DNA from: Staphylococcus xylosus | GTDB lineage: Bacteria; Bacillota; Bacilli; Staphylococcales; Staphylococcaceae | NCBI RefSeq assembly: GCF_002732165.1 | Contig: NZ_MRZO01000003.1 | Span: 248,001 to 312,000 of the forward strand | Length of the DNA: 64,000 nt | Reading direction: 5' to 3' | Shown: positions 9,316 to 19,068 of the stretch, piece by piece | Layout: the number at the start of each line of letters is the position of its first letter | Position numbering within the stretch: the first letter of the stretch is position 1 | The notes under the pieces: model-generated | Told to the model about the DNA's origin: nothing | Databases searched by the model: none | Seen by the model: only the letters and a program-made list of their open reading frames with translations | Made by a program: the position numbers and the translations under genes

Positions 9316-10215
9316 ATGGAGGCAATTCAACATATCCATCATATTTCAGCAATTGTAGGTAACCCTGAAGAAAATATAAAATTTTATAGAGATATATTAA
9401 ACTTGAAACTAATCAAGAAAACGGTAAATTATGATGATCCTTCAACTTATCATTTATATTTTGCGAATGATTCAGTAGATAATGGCACAATCATTACTTT
9501 CTTCAACTGGCCAAATACACACAAAGGACATATTGGTAACGGGCAGGTAGAACGTATTGCTTTCAGAGTTCCAAAAGGATCTATAGAGTCTTGGGCACAG
9601 CATTTAGAAGTAAATAAAATAAAAACAACGACTACGCAATTATTTGAAGCTAAAACATTAGAGTTTGAAGATATACACGGATTGCCGCTAGCATTAGTAG
9701 AAGATGATAAAGTGCAAAGAGACCAACAAGCCATTATAGGTTTTCATGGTGTCACACTATTATCTTCAAACCCACAAGAGACAGTAAAAACATTGACAAC
9801 TGATATGGGTCTGGTTAAAACGAACGAAGATGAAGCATATATTCATATTGAAACGCAAGGTAAGTGGCGTCATCATGTTATAGTGAGAAAACAAATTGCT
9901 GACACAAACGTTCATTGGGGAGTTGGCGTCGTGCATCACATTGCCTGGTCAGTGCCAACAAACCAAGCACATCTTGATTGGCAAGCTTATATGAGTAATA
10001 AAGGTTATCTCGTAACAGAAGTTAAAGATCGTAGCTATTTTAATGCAATTTACATGAAAGAACATGGTGGTATTATCTTTGAATTTGCAACAGAAGGTCC
10101 TGGGTTTACAATAGACGAACCATTTGAGCAATTAGGTCAACAGTTAGTATTACCGCCACAGTATGAAGATAGAAGAGAAGAGTTATTACGATTATTACCA
10201 CAGATACGCATTTAA
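9316..10215 (+). CDS. Second VOC-family ring-cleavage dioxygenase
   Basis: This 299-residue paralogue of the preceding gene keeps the metal-ligand motifs: HIHHISAI near residue 7, VVHHIAWS near 210 and FEFATEGPGF near 258. Both genes share the ending pattern in which a TEGPGF or TDGPGF element is followed by LPPFLE or LPPQYE. It lies 81 bases after the first gene with AGGAGGGAG before its ATG. The S. aureus mhqRED locus, as I recall it, has only one dioxygenase, so a second one here is an expansion. The substrate may differ from that of its neighbour. Confidence 0.88.
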   Translation: MEAIQHIHHISAIVGNPEENIKFYRDILNLKLIKKTVNYDDPSTYHLYFANDSVDNGTIITFFNWPNTHKGHIGNGQVERIAFRVPKGSIESWAQHLEVNKIKTTTTQLFEAKTLEFEDIHGLPLALVEDDKVQRDQQAIIGFHGVTLLSSNPQETVKTLTTDMGLVKTNEDEAYIHIETQGKWRHHVIVRKQIADTNVHWGVGVVHHIAWSVPTNQAHLDWQAYMSNKGYLVTEVKDRSYFNAIYMKEHGGIIFEFATEGPGFTIDEPFEQLGQQLVLPPQYEDRREELLRLLPQIRI

Positions 10216-10245
10216 CATTAATGATGAAAAAGGAGATGAAAATTT

Positions 10246-10836
10246 ATGGAACATATTTTTAGAGAAGGTGAAGCAAACGCACCAACGTTCATTTTATTAC
10301 ACGGTACTGGCGGAGATGAAAATGATTTAATACCATTAGGTCAAGCGCTTAATCCTAAATACAATATTCTCAGTATCAGAGGTGAAATTTCTGAGAATGG
10401 TATGAATCGTTTCTTCAAAAGACTTGGAGAAGGAAAATACGATTTAGAAGATTTAGAATATCGTACTAATAGATTAATCTCATTTTTAAAAGAAGCGTCT
10501 GAACGTTATAGTTTTGACCTATCAAAAGCAATACCTGTTGGATTTTCAAATGGTTCAAACATCGCAATCAGCATGATTTTACATCCGGACACATCTTTTG
10601 AAAAAGCTTTATTATATGCGCCATTATACCCAGTAGATCTTGTTAATAACAAAGATTTAAGTGACATGAATGTATTGCTTTCAATGGGGAAAAATGATCC
10701 GATTGTTCCTGTTGAAGCTAGTGAAAATGTAATCACTATCTTTGAAAGTCGTGGTGCTCAAGTAGAACAAGTTTGGGTTAATAGTCATGAATTAACACAA
10801 GCAGGTGTAGCAGCAGGACAATCATTATTAGATTAA
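10246..10836 (+). CDS. mhqD: Alpha/beta-hydrolase carboxylesterase MhqD
   Basis: The 196-residue hydrolase has the oxyanion-hole segment LLHGTGGDEND near residue 20, nucleophile elbow VGFSNGSN (Ser near 100), acid in KNDPIVP near 148 and His in NSHELT near 180. This is the phospholipase/carboxylesterase family member MhqD encoded in MhqR-controlled operons. Its true substrate is not established. It is the last gene of the mhqR-dioxygenase-dioxygenase-hydrolase operon, 30 bases after the second dioxygenase with AAAGGAGATG upstream, and is followed by a terminator. Confidence 0.88.
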   Translation: MEHIFREGEANAPTFILLHGTGGDENDLIPLGQALNPKYNILSIRGEISENGMNRFFKRLGEGKYDLEDLEYRTNRLISFLKEASERYSFDLSKAIPVGFSNGSNIAISMILHPDTSFEKALLYAPLYPVDLVNNKDLSDMNVLLSMGKNDPIVPVEASENVITIFESRGAQVEQVWVNSHELTQAGVAAGQSLLD

Positions 10837-10845
10837 TAAAATAAT

Positions 10846-10897
10846 AAGTCATCGACATTATACATTAGTGCAGTATGATGTTCGGTGGCTTTTTTTA
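10846..10897 (+). terminator. Terminator of the mhq operon
   Basis: AAGTCATCGACATTATAC (from about 10846) pairs, with a few G-U wobbles and one bulge, with GTATGATGTTCGGTGGCTT, followed by a run of seven T residues ending near 10896. Confidence 0.85.
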
Positions 10898-10982
10898 TAT
10901 GAGTTTAATTTGAGTAAGTGATTAAAAAATCATTTATAATGTTTGTTGAATACCCAATAGAATAAAAAGGTGGAATTAATAA

Positions 10983-11540
10983 ATGCGGAATCGCCAAGCG
11001 CTTATTGTCATGGATATGCAAAATGGAATAGTGAGTGGGTTAAAACAGAAAGATAGCGTTATACATTTTAATAAACAAGCAATCAATTTTGCTCGTCAGC
11101 AAAATATACCGGTCATTTTTATACGTGTTGCATTTACAGGAGACTTTTTAGAGGTTTCACCTAATAATAAAATGTTTGCACAAATGAAAGCTAATGGCAT
11201 AGCGATGAATAAAGTAGATGAAGAGACACAAATTATTGACATATTAGGACGTCAAGCACATGAACCACTAGTTACAAAACATAGATTGAGTGCATTTACA
11301 GGCAGTAATTTAGAAGTGTTATTGCGTGGACTACAAGTAGAACACCTGGTTTTGACTGGAGTAAGTACTAGTGGTGTTGTACTATCAACGGCTACTGAAG
11401 CGGCAGATAAGGATTATAAACTGACTATATTATCAGATGCTATAACCGACCAAGATGAAGAAAAACATCAATTTTTACTCAATAAAATTTTAACAAGATA
11501 CGCTGACATAATAACCACAGATTTATGGACAAGTAAATAA
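10983..11540 (+). CDS. Isochorismatase-fold hydrolase lacking the usual cysteine
   Basis: The 185-residue protein is an isochorismatase-like alpha/beta protein. The catalytic Asp lies in VMDMQNGIV (about residue 11) and the Lys in VTKHRLSAF (about 98). The segment that normally carries the nucleophilic Cys reads TGVSTSGVVLSTATEAA (about 121-137), where the cysteine position is Val. Members without this cysteine include isochorismatases acting on vinyl ethers, so it should not be called a cysteine hydrolase or nicotinamidase. It is monocistronic between two terminators; the substrate is unknown. Confidence 0.82.
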   Translation: MRNRQALIVMDMQNGIVSGLKQKDSVIHFNKQAINFARQQNIPVIFIRVAFTGDFLEVSPNNKMFAQMKANGIAMNKVDEETQIIDILGRQAHEPLVTKHRLSAFTGSNLEVLLRGLQVEHLVLTGVSTSGVVLSTATEAADKDYKLTILSDAITDQDEEKHQFLLNKILTRYADIITTDLWTSK

Positions 11541-11552
11541 CTTAATTAAAAA

Positions 11553-11623
11553 ATCCCAAGTCATCGTTTGTGACGCCTAAACATAAGTAATTATGTTTAA
11601 CGTGTTTGACATGACTTGGGGTT
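11553..11623. terminator. Bidirectional terminator with nested hairpin
   Basis: AATCCCAAGTCAT (11553-11565) pairs with ATGACTTGGGGTT (11611-11623). Inside is a second stem, AAACATAA/TTATGTTT around 11579-11598. It separates the convergent isochorismatase-fold and symporter genes. Confidence 0.8.
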
Positions 11624-11628
11624 AAATA

Positions 11629-13044
11629 TTACATAAGGCCGATGAGTTTCATCCACAGTGATCCAACGCCTAACCATACTATAAAATAGAAGAAGGCAAG
11701 TATTGCATTCATAGTCCACCAGCGATTTTGTGAAACATAGCCAGCTGAATATAGGATGGGTGCGGGGCCACTACTATAGTGTGTTGTAGAAGCCATTAGA
11801 TTTCCGAAGAAACCTAACATTAATGCGCTATATAATGGTGGAGCTCCCGTAGCGATAGCTACACCGAGTAAGGCTGAGTACATTGCACTAACATGCGCGG
11901 TTGAGCTCGCAAATAGATAATGTGAATAGAAATAAAAGAGTATCAAAATAATTAAAACGATTGGCCAACTTAAGCCGCCTAAACTACCTGATATCGATTC
12001 ACTTAACCAAGGAATAAAGCCGAGTTCATTGAGTTGATTTGCCATCATCACTAGGATTGAGAACCAAACTAATGTATTCCATGCACCAGTCTCTTTAAGG
12101 ATGTCATTCCAAGTGAGAACACCTGTGATGAGTAATAGTGACAGTGCGATAAAGGCAGTTAAAGTGGCATTAATATTTAAAGTACTACCTAGAATCCAAA
12201 GTCCAAGTGCAATAATAAAAATTGCAATCATGAACTTTTCACTTTTAGTCATAATACCCATATCAGTGAGTTCGTTTTGTGCCCATGACTTGGCATTTGG
12301 TGTTTCCTTAATTTCTGGTGGATACATTTTGTAAATTATAAGTGGTACTAGTATTAACGAAATAATACCTGGAATTAATGCCGCTAAGAACCAGTTCATC
12401 CAAGTGATATCAACACCTTGATGTTTTGCAAGAGATTGTGCAAGTGGATTACCAGCCATAGCAGTCAAAAACATAGCTGCGGTAATTAAGTTACCATGAA
12501 ATTCTGTAAAGATAAGAAAAGCACCCATTTTACGTTGTGTACCATCTTCAGGTTTTGAACCAAATGAACGAGATAGTGCGTTGATAATGGGGAACATAAT
12601 GCCTCCTGCTCTAGCAGTGTTACTTGGCGTGGCAGGTGCAAGTATTAAATCAACACCGATGAGTGAATACCCTAGGCCAAGGGTTTTCTTACCGAATAAT
12701 TTAACGAATTGCAATGCAATACGTCGTCCCAAACCAGTTTTCACAAAGCCTCTAGAAATGAAAAAGGCCATTGCAATTAACCAAATACTACTATTACCAA
12801 ATCCCGCTACAGCAGTATCAATTTTAACCGTATTAGTTAACACAGTTAATGTAAAACCTATCATGGCGATTGCACCTATCGGTAGTGGTTGTGTAATACA
12901 ACCAATGATTGTTGCTACAAAGATAGCAAACATGTGCCAAGCAGCAGGGTCTAAACCATCTGGTCTAAGTGGTGTGAATAGCCAGATGATAATACCTGCA
13001 ACGATAGGGAAAATAAACTTTTTGTAGTTAATGCCTTCGTGCAT
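11629..13044 (-). CDS. DASS-family anion:sodium symporter (dicarboxylate type)
   Basis: The 471-residue integral membrane protein has about 12 hydrophobic segments. The SNT motif reads LAPATPSNTARAGG near residue 135, and a second substrate-loop copy SSTAHVSAMYSALLG occurs near 370; both are characteristic of the CitT/YflS/2-oxoglutarate-malate branch of the divalent anion:sodium symporters. It probably imports or exchanges C4 or C5 dicarboxylates; the specific substrate is not deducible. The ATG at 13044 is preferred because GGAAG lies nine bases upstream, whereas the ATG at 13053 is adjacent to it. Confidence 0.87.
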   Translation of the reverse strand: MHEGINYKKFIFPIVAGIIIWLFTPLRPDGLDPAAWHMFAIFVATIIGCITQPLPIGAIAMIGFTLTVLTNTVKIDTAVAGFGNSSIWLIAMAFFISRGFVKTGLGRRIALQFVKLFGKKTLGLGYSLIGVDLILAPATPSNTARAGGIMFPIINALSRSFGSKPEDGTQRKMGAFLIFTEFHGNLITAAMFLTAMAGNPLAQSLAKHQGVDITWMNWFLAALIPGIISLILVPLIIYKMYPPEIKETPNAKSWAQNELTDMGIMTKSEKFMIAIFIIALGLWILGSTLNINATLTAFIALSLLLITGVLTWNDILKETGAWNTLVWFSILVMMANQLNELGFIPWLSESISGSLGGLSWPIVLIILILFYFYSHYLFASSTAHVSAMYSALLGVAIATGAPPLYSALMLGFFGNLMASTTHYSSGPAPILYSAGYVSQNRWWTMNAILAFFYFIVWLGVGSLWMKLIGLM

Positions 13045-13288
13045 TAGAATCATCTTCCTTTACGTATGATTGTGATAAAAAAATAGTAATATAGAAATGA
13101 GAAATATAATTTATAGTGCCCATATATTTTCTTATCCTATTAATTTATTATAAATTTGTCATAATAATTATAATTATGACAATACATATTGTAAAGTTGG
13201 TGTTAAATAGATGAATCTTTTGAAAAATTATAATAACGTTTTATAGTACGGTATTAAGCATAAAGTCGCCATGTAAAATTAAATGTGT

Positions 13289-14338
13289 CTATTTTCGTAA
13301 TATTCCTTTTACCAAGATTGGTATTAATAGAATAAAACCAAATACGCCCATAACTGGAAATACTTTGCCTATTAATTCAATAAAACCAATAAATGTTGTG
13401 GCAAATGTAACGATTGTCATCACAATGATTAGTCGATAATAAGCTTTACTATAAGGAGTAGTGAATCTTGAAGCGAAAGCATACATAAGACCAACAACGG
13501 TATTATAAATTACCAATACCATTACAATCGACATAAAAAATCCAATAATTGGAGAAATCTGTTTTGCTAACAATAACGAAGGTAACGCAACACCTGTAAT
13601 TTGAGTAAATTCAGTAATCATACCTAAGTTGAGCATTAAGAGTAAGAAAGTGATGATGATACCGCCTAATATACCTCCCCAAATTGTTGATTTCTCAAAT
13701 TTTAAACGCCCCCCCATAACTGATAAAAAGCTAAAAGCGGCGGCAATTTGTAGACTGCCGTAATTAATAGCATCAAACCACCACCATTGATCTGAGCGAC
13801 CTTCACTGTTTGCATAATGATGTGCAGCATTGAAGTTTAATTGACCTGTAGAAAAATAATATATAGCAATGATTGTAACAATAATCACTAGAAATGGTGT
13901 GACCATACCTAAAACAGTAATAAGACGATCAAATTTTAAGAACAGTGTTAGTAAAATAATGAGAACTAAAATTAATGAACTTAATACATAAGGCATTCCT
14001 GTACTTTCGTGAATTGTTGATGCGCCACCAGCTGTCATTATCATAGCTAGCGCAAATAAGAATAATGTCAAAATAATATCGAATACTGTTGCGATAGGAC
14101 GCGGTAAATAGTGCCTAATTGGTTCAGTATGATTATGAGAGCGTAGAAGATAGCCAGTACGTAGTACAAAAACACCGCCAATTGTAATGATGAAGCCTGT
14201 AATAAACACACCATAAACACTAAAATTCCCATTACTTGTAAAAAACTGAAAAATTTCTTGCCCGGTTGCAAATCCAGCGCCCACAACAACGCCAACAAAT
14301 GCAAAAGCTACAATAATAATTTCCTTCAAGTTTGTCAT
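13289..14338 (-). CDS. YkvI-like membrane carrier, copy 1
   Basis: The 349-residue protein has about ten membrane segments. The first helix carries AFVGVVVGAGFATGQEIFQFF, the conserved glycine-rich first helix of the YkvI-type proteins, which look like small APC-superfamily carriers. Function is unknown; amino-acid-like solute transport is inferred from fold only. A paralogue with the same N-terminal signature lies at 36880-37953 in this window. AAAGGA precedes the ATG. No clear partner gene is adjacent. Confidence 0.75.
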   Translation of the reverse strand: MTNLKEIIIVAFAFVGVVVGAGFATGQEIFQFFTSNGNFSVYGVFITGFIITIGGVFVLRTGYLLRSHNHTEPIRHYLPRPIATVFDIILTLFLFALAMIMTAGGASTIHESTGMPYVLSSLILVLIILLTLFLKFDRLITVLGMVTPFLVIIVTIIAIYYFSTGQLNFNAAHHYANSEGRSDQWWWFDAINYGSLQIAAAFSFLSVMGGRLKFEKSTIWGGILGGIIITFLLLMLNLGMITEFTQITGVALPSLLLAKQISPIIGFFMSIVMVLVIYNTVVGLMYAFASRFTTPYSKAYYRLIIVMTIVTFATTFIGFIELIGKVFPVMGVFGFILLIPILVKGILRK

Positions 14339-14490
14339 AAAAGTTGAAATCCTTTCATTGTTTTAGATTATAAAATTTTTTAGAAAAGTATCACAATGAA
14401 TCATTCTATATGAAAATAAAGTAAAATTAAACATTAAAGTTTATATAGTGAGTACAATTGTTTATATAGGGTGAACTTTCGGGAGCGAGA

Positions 14491-14580
14491 TAAAGTAATA
14501 AAATAAAAGGAAAACACTTTTAGTGCGTTAAGATATAATTTTTGATAATATGTTTTCTTATTGCTTTATTTTATGCTTTA
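14491..14580. repeat. Long imperfect inverted repeat upstream of the antiporter gene
   Basis: In the 300-bp intergenic space, TAAAGTAATAAAATAAA...GAAAACA (14491-14516) is imperfectly complementary to TGTTTTC...TTTATTTTATGCTTTA (14551-14580). It is AT-rich and preceded by GGGAGCGAGA, like the GGGA-type terminator repeats elsewhere in the window. Nothing else was recognised between 14339 and 14646. Confidence 0.5.
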
Positions 14581-14646
14581 ATTCAGTAGCTAATTACATA
14601 AAAATACCGGGTAATAAATATAAAAAATTGGGAGAGTGTGAGTCAT

Positions 14647-16446
14647 GTGTCATTATTAAATTTACCTTTAACATTACTCATTGTTATATTTTTGGCATTG
14701 GGTATTTTTAGTCAATGGTTTGCGAATAGAATTAAATGGCCGTCTATCGTAGTTATGGCTATCGTTGGATTGCTTGTAGGACCAGTATTTGGTTTGATCA
14801 ATCCACAAGAAAGTTTAGGAGAAGAAGTATTTAGTCCCTTAGTTTCATTAGCAGTGGCAATTATCCTGTTTGAGGGAAGCAGTAATTTAGATTTTCGTGA
14901 AATTAAAGGAATTTCTAAAGCGGTTATACGCATTATCACAATAGGTGCAATTATTGCTTGGATACTTGGGGCAGTCACGCTACATTATATTATTGGTTTT
15001 TCACTATCTATTTCGTTAGTGTTGGGTGGCTTATTTTTGATTACGGGACCCACTGTAATTCAGCCATTATTAAAACAAGCTAAAGTTAAAAAGCGTGTTG
15101 ATTCAATACTAAGGTGGGAAAGTATTATCCTTGATCCTATTGGACCAATGCTTGCTTTAGGCGCATTTTATATTTTTCAAATTATAGAACAAGGGTTTGA
15201 TTTGCAATTAATAGCTAAATTTATTATAAGTTTATTCATTGCAATTGCTATAGGGTTTGGTGCATCATACTTATTTATGTGGTTAATTAAAAAAGACCTT
15301 ATACCACAAAATTTGATGCCACCGATACAATTAATTTTTATCTTATTAATTTTTTCAATATGTGATGAGATTTTACCGGAATCAGGCCTATTAGCAGTTA
15401 CAATATTTGGTCTGATGATGGCGCGTATGAAGAGACATGATTTAATCTTTAAGGAATCAGATCATTTTATTGAAAATACATCATCGATCATGATTTCTAC
15501 TGTATTTATATTAATCACTTCTTCGTTAACTTTAGAAGTATTAAAAAGTGTCATGTCTTGGAAATTATTTATTTTTTGTGCAATTATGATTATCTTAGTA
15601 AGACCAATTTCTATCCTATTGTCTACAGTAAACACTGAGATATCTAAACGTGAGAGAGCAATGGTGTCAATGATGGCTCCTAGAGGTATTGTTGTACTAA
15701 CTGTAGCGCAATTTTTCGGTGGTTTATTTATTGAAAAAGGAACACCGATGGCAGAATATATAACGCCAGTTACTTTTGGCTTAGTGTTTATTACTGTTGT
15801 GATATATGGGTTTAGCTTTTTACCATTAAGTAAAATTATGCGTATATCTAGTACTGAACCACCTGGTATTATTATAGTAGGGGAAAGTGAATTTTCTTTT
15901 CATCTTGGAGCAAAATTAAAAAGTCATAATATACCAGTTATGACATTTAATTTATTTAGTAATACAACACAACGTTCAAAAGAATTAGGTTTTGAAGTTT
16001 TTGATGGAAACTTACTATCAAGTAATGATCGAATATACGCAGATATGACAAGATACAATAAATGTATATTGATGACACAATCTTTTATATTTAATAGTTT
16101 AGCATTTAATGAGTTAGTTCCAGAATTTGGTTTGAAGCATGTAGATATGATGCCAGTGTCGTTTAGCGATGAACATGAGCGTAGTAACCTAGATGGACCA
16201 ATTAGAAATCATATTCTGTTTGATTGGAATTTCACGTCACGTTGGTTTAATCGTTATATAAGTGAACACAATATTTTAGAAATACCAGCGAAAAAACAAA
16301 ATCAATTAACTAAAAATGATATGGTACTCTATCATATAGATAATAATAGTGTAGTAACATTTAAGCGTAGTAATCAGCTTGTCTTTGAAGCTGAAGATGG
16401 CGTAATAGGCTATTTAAAAGATGCTTACTCACATCAAAATATATAA
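14647..16446 (+). CDS. Monovalent cation:proton antiporter, CPA family, with C-terminal TrkA-like domain
   Basis: The 599-residue protein has 12-13 membrane segments in its first 400 residues. FEGSSNLDFREIK and the helix TGPTVIQPLL, followed by ILDPIGPMLA, are typical of NhaP/KefB-like CPA antiporters. The soluble tail from about residue 410 begins GIIIVGESEF and resembles a nucleotide-binding TrkA-N fold, suggesting ligand gating. It probably exchanges sodium or potassium for protons across the cell membrane. The GTG at 14647 is preferred because GGGAGAG lies about ten bases upstream, whereas the GTG at 14638 is too close. Confidence 0.83.
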   Translation: MSLLNLPLTLLIVIFLALGIFSQWFANRIKWPSIVVMAIVGLLVGPVFGLINPQESLGEEVFSPLVSLAVAIILFEGSSNLDFREIKGISKAVIRIITIGAIIAWILGAVTLHYIIGFSLSISLVLGGLFLITGPTVIQPLLKQAKVKKRVDSILRWESIILDPIGPMLALGAFYIFQIIEQGFDLQLIAKFIISLFIAIAIGFGASYLFMWLIKKDLIPQNLMPPIQLIFILLIFSICDEILPESGLLAVTIFGLMMARMKRHDLIFKESDHFIENTSSIMISTVFILITSSLTLEVLKSVMSWKLFIFCAIMIILVRPISILLSTVNTEISKRERAMVSMMAPRGIVVLTVAQFFGGLFIEKGTPMAEYITPVTFGLVFITVVIYGFSFLPLSKIMRISSTEPPGIIIVGESEFSFHLGAKLKSHNIPVMTFNLFSNTTQRSKELGFEVFDGNLLSSNDRIYADMTRYNKCILMTQSFIFNSLAFNELVPEFGLKHVDMMPVSFSDEHERSNLDGPIRNHILFDWNFTSRWFNRYISEHNILEIPAKKQNQLTKNDMVLYHIDNNSVVTFKRSNQLVFEAEDGVIGYLKDAYSHQNI

Positions 16447-16460
16447 GAAGTGACAAAAAG

Positions 16461-16520
16461 TGAGAACATGTTCTCAGCCTAAACTGTCGGCAAAACATTT
16501 AGCTTTGTCGACAGTTTTTT
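16461..16520 (+). terminator. Perfect palindrome plus terminator after the antiporter gene
   Basis: A perfect 16-bp palindrome TGAGAACATGTTCTCA (16461-16476) is followed by a rho-independent hairpin: AAACTGTCGGCAAA (16481-16494) with TTTGTCGACAGTTT (16504-16517) and a seven-T run. Confidence 0.85.
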
Positions 16521-16555
16521 TGTATGTTTTATAGAGGCTTCTTATATTCATAGAA

Positions 16556-16590
16556 AATCCGAGACATAAAACTATGTCTCGGATTATTTT
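16556..16590. terminator. Terminator of fbp
   Basis: AATCCGAGACATA (16556-16568) and TATGTCTCGGATT (16573-16585) form a perfect 13-bp stem with a 4-nt loop, flanked by A-rich and T-rich tracts. The same TCCGAGACAT stem recurs at 62848-62879. Confidence 0.85.
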
Positions 16591-16614
16591 ATATATTCTG
16601 TTTTATGAGTATAT

Positions 16615-18567
16615 CTAGTTTACAAAACGATCATGCATTAATTCTTTTAAAATATCAATCTGTGCTTGAATTTCATGCCCAGTATTTGTATCGCGAATTT
16701 TTTTACGTTGTAATTCTTTATCTACGACACGACGAATTGATAATTCATCAGCGCCGTTAAGCAATACGTGCTTTTTAGAGTTGAAGTGTTGATGGGCCAC
16801 CAACTGCATACCAAACGAATTATAGAGTAGCGTATATCCTGCAATACCTGTTGTTGATTGATAAGCTTTTGAGAATCCACCATCTATGACAATCATCTTA
16901 CCATCAGCTTTAATTGGGTCTTCCCCATCAATTTCTTTCACTGGTGTATGACCATTAATGATATGACCTTGTTCAGGATCTAGACCGAAGTCTTTTAGCA
17001 TTTTTTTACACATATCTACATCTTCACGTAAATAATAATAAGGATTTTTAGTTTCTTTATGCGCTGTTTTATCTTTAATGAAATAGCGCTCAAATGTAGT
17101 CATTGCACGTTTACCAAATAGGGAAGAGTATTTACCAGTCCATAAATACCAAACTAAATCTGTTGCTAAATCATCTTGAATATCTTTATGGTCAAATGCT
17201 ATTCGTACATACTCTTCGAAATGGTCTAATAAATCTCTGCCATAACATTTCACTCCATCAATCACCATTGATTCCATTTCGCCTTGTTCATCGATGGGAA
17301 TGCAACCATGGATAAGTAAGTTTCCATTATAAGGTAAGTAGAGTTTACCTTTTTGCATAAGGAAAGTCATGTGACGTTTTAGCTTTTCAGATTGTTGAAC
17401 TGATAATAATAATTTATCGATGACATCTGCTTCTTCATCAGTTAATTTGTTTGGGTCATTAGGATCAACTGTTTGGAAACAAGTGTGTTCTAATGGATAT
17501 GTTTTTCCGTAAAGTGTTGCTTCATTTTTATCATAGTCAATTTTTTCTAATACTAAACGTTCTTCCATTTCAAATGCAGGTCGACGTTTGATAATTGGTG
17601 CTTCTAATTTAAATTGTATAATAGCTATAGCTTGATGGAGTTTAGTGATTTGTTCTAACTCTAACTCAGATAAACCTTCGGCATTTTTAGGACGGAAAGC
17701 TGGATTTGAGCCATCATAATACTTGTCGGCAAGTGTTAATAACGGTCGTAAATTGATTCCATATGCATCTTCAATAATATCTAAATTGTCATAACGTGCA
17801 CAAATTCTAAGTAAATTTGCAAGGCAAACCTTAGACCCTGCATATGCTCCAATCCATAGTACGTCATGATTGCCCCATTGAATATCGACAGAAGGGTAGT
17901 CTATGAGTGTTTCCATAATTTTATCTGGCTCAGGTCCACGGTCGTATATGTCACCGACAACATGTAAGTGATTTACTACAAGATGTTGTACAGTGAAAGA
18001 TAGTCCAATAATTAAATCATCTGATTGTTCTAGTTCTATAATTTGTTTGATTAACGTTTCATAATATGAGTGTTTATTATTATATTTATTACTTTTATAT
18101 AATAATTCTTCAACAATAAAAACATAATTTTCAGGTAAAGATTTACGTAGTTTTGTCCGTGTATATTTTGATGAGGCATAAGTAATAAGTTTAATTAGAC
18201 GGTTAATAGTCGTGATATACCATTCATTTAATTCTGATTTTGAACTAAAACTATTTTTAATGAGTTGTAATTTTTCTTCGGGATAATAAACTAAGGCAGA
18301 AAACTCATTGATCTCTTTACGCGTCAGCGTATCTTGGAAAATATCATTAATTTTTGAACGAACATTTCCTGAACCATTTCGTAAAACATGTTGAAAGGCA
18401 TGGAATTCTCCGTGTAAATCACTAACAAAGTGCTCTGTCCCTTTTGGAAGTTCCAAAATAGATTCTAAATTGATGATTTCAGTTGCGAGCGCTTCTTTTG
18501 TATTAAATTGTTCAGAAAGTAAATCTAAAAATCTTTCTTTTACACTCTTGTCTGTTGAATTATGCAT
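16615..18567 (-). CDS. fbp: Fructose-1,6-bisphosphatase, class III
   Basis: The 650-residue cytoplasmic gluconeogenic enzyme hydrolyses fructose-1,6-bisphosphate to fructose-6-phosphate. Metallophosphatase motifs are visible: [10 protein letters not shown] near residue 48, [10 protein letters not shown] near 206, GNHDVLWIG near 228 and NGHTPVKE near 525. Length and motif order match the class III enzymes of low-GC Gram-positives (B. subtilis YydE/Fbp type). It is monocistronic, with a terminator downstream. Confidence 0.95.
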   Translation of the reverse strand: MHNSTDKSVKERFLDLLSEQFNTKEALATEIINLESILELPKGTEHFVSDLHGEFHAFQHVLRNGSGNVRSKINDIFQDTLTRKEINEFSALVYYPEEKLQLIKNSFSSKSELNEWYITTINRLIKLITYASSKYTRTKLRKSLPENYVFIVEELLYKSNKYNNKHSYYETLIKQIIELEQSDDLIIGLSFTVQHLVVNHLHVVGDIYDRGPEPDKIMETLIDYPSVDIQWGNHDVLWIGAYAGSKVCLANLLRICARYDNLDIIEDAYGINLRPLLTLADKYYDGSNPAFRPKNAEGLSELELEQITKLHQAIAIIQFKLEAPIIKRRPAFEMEERLVLEKIDYDKNEATLYGKTYPLEHTCFQTVDPNDPNKLTDEEADVIDKLLLSVQQSEKLKRHMTFLMQKGKLYLPYNGNLLIHGCIPIDEQGEMESMVIDGVKCYGRDLLDHFEEYVRIAFDHKDIQDDLATDLVWYLWTGKYSSLFGKRAMTTFERYFIKDKTAHKETKNPYYYLREDVDMCKKMLKDFGLDPEQGHIINGHTPVKEIDGEDPIKADGKMIVIDGGFSKAYQSTTGIAGYTLLYNSFGMQLVAHQHFNSKKHVLLNGADELSIRRVVDKELQRKKIRDTNTGHEIQAQIDILKELMHDRFVN

Positions 18568-19068
18568 TATTTATGTCACTCCAGTTGAATAAATTTCTAA
18601 AGTATAAAAATAAAATAGTAAAACGCTTCCATTATATGTTTCTTATTGTAGCATTAAAATACAATCTTTTGTCTACTACTTATTATATTATGAATTTTAA
18701 TTAAATTCGAAGATATGGATTGATTGTATAATCTAGTACGAAAAGATGTTTTATATGAATATTTAAAATAGCATAATTGAAGTGATATGATTTGATGTTA
18801 CTCAAATATATTATTTTTGGTATTTATATAAATGTTGTGGTAAACATACGTTTTTATGAATGTTAAAAGAGGTATTTTTGTTTTAATCGTGTAATTATAC
18901 TATTATAATTTGTTGGTGGCAAAATCTTTTAATATCAGTGTTTAGAGCGTGATATTAGGCTGTTATATATATAAGGTAACAAAAAATTTACGATTTATTG
19001 TTTAATTTGATGATTATTTTTGTATAATATATGCATGTAACAAAATTATAAGGGGAGGAGTTTGTTTC
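18568..19068. other. 500-bp divergent intergenic region between fbp and putP
   Basis: This AT-rich space holds the divergent control regions of fbp and putP. A TATAAT at about 19023-19028 followed by a start region about 40 bases before the putP ATG is the best -10 candidate; no convincing -35 at 17 bases was found. No reading frame or strong hairpin was recognised. Confidence 0.4.

Noticed and set aside
12581..13027. Plus-strand 148-codon frame opposite the DASS symporter gene
   Set aside because: It is antisense to a clear membrane-protein gene with a good start; the composition is that of a reverse-complemented hydrophobic gene.
16461..16476. TGAGAACATGTTCTCA as a LexA/SOS box
   Set aside because: The GAAC...GTTC arms are two bases apart rather than four, and the site lies after a stop codon beside a terminator, not before a gene.
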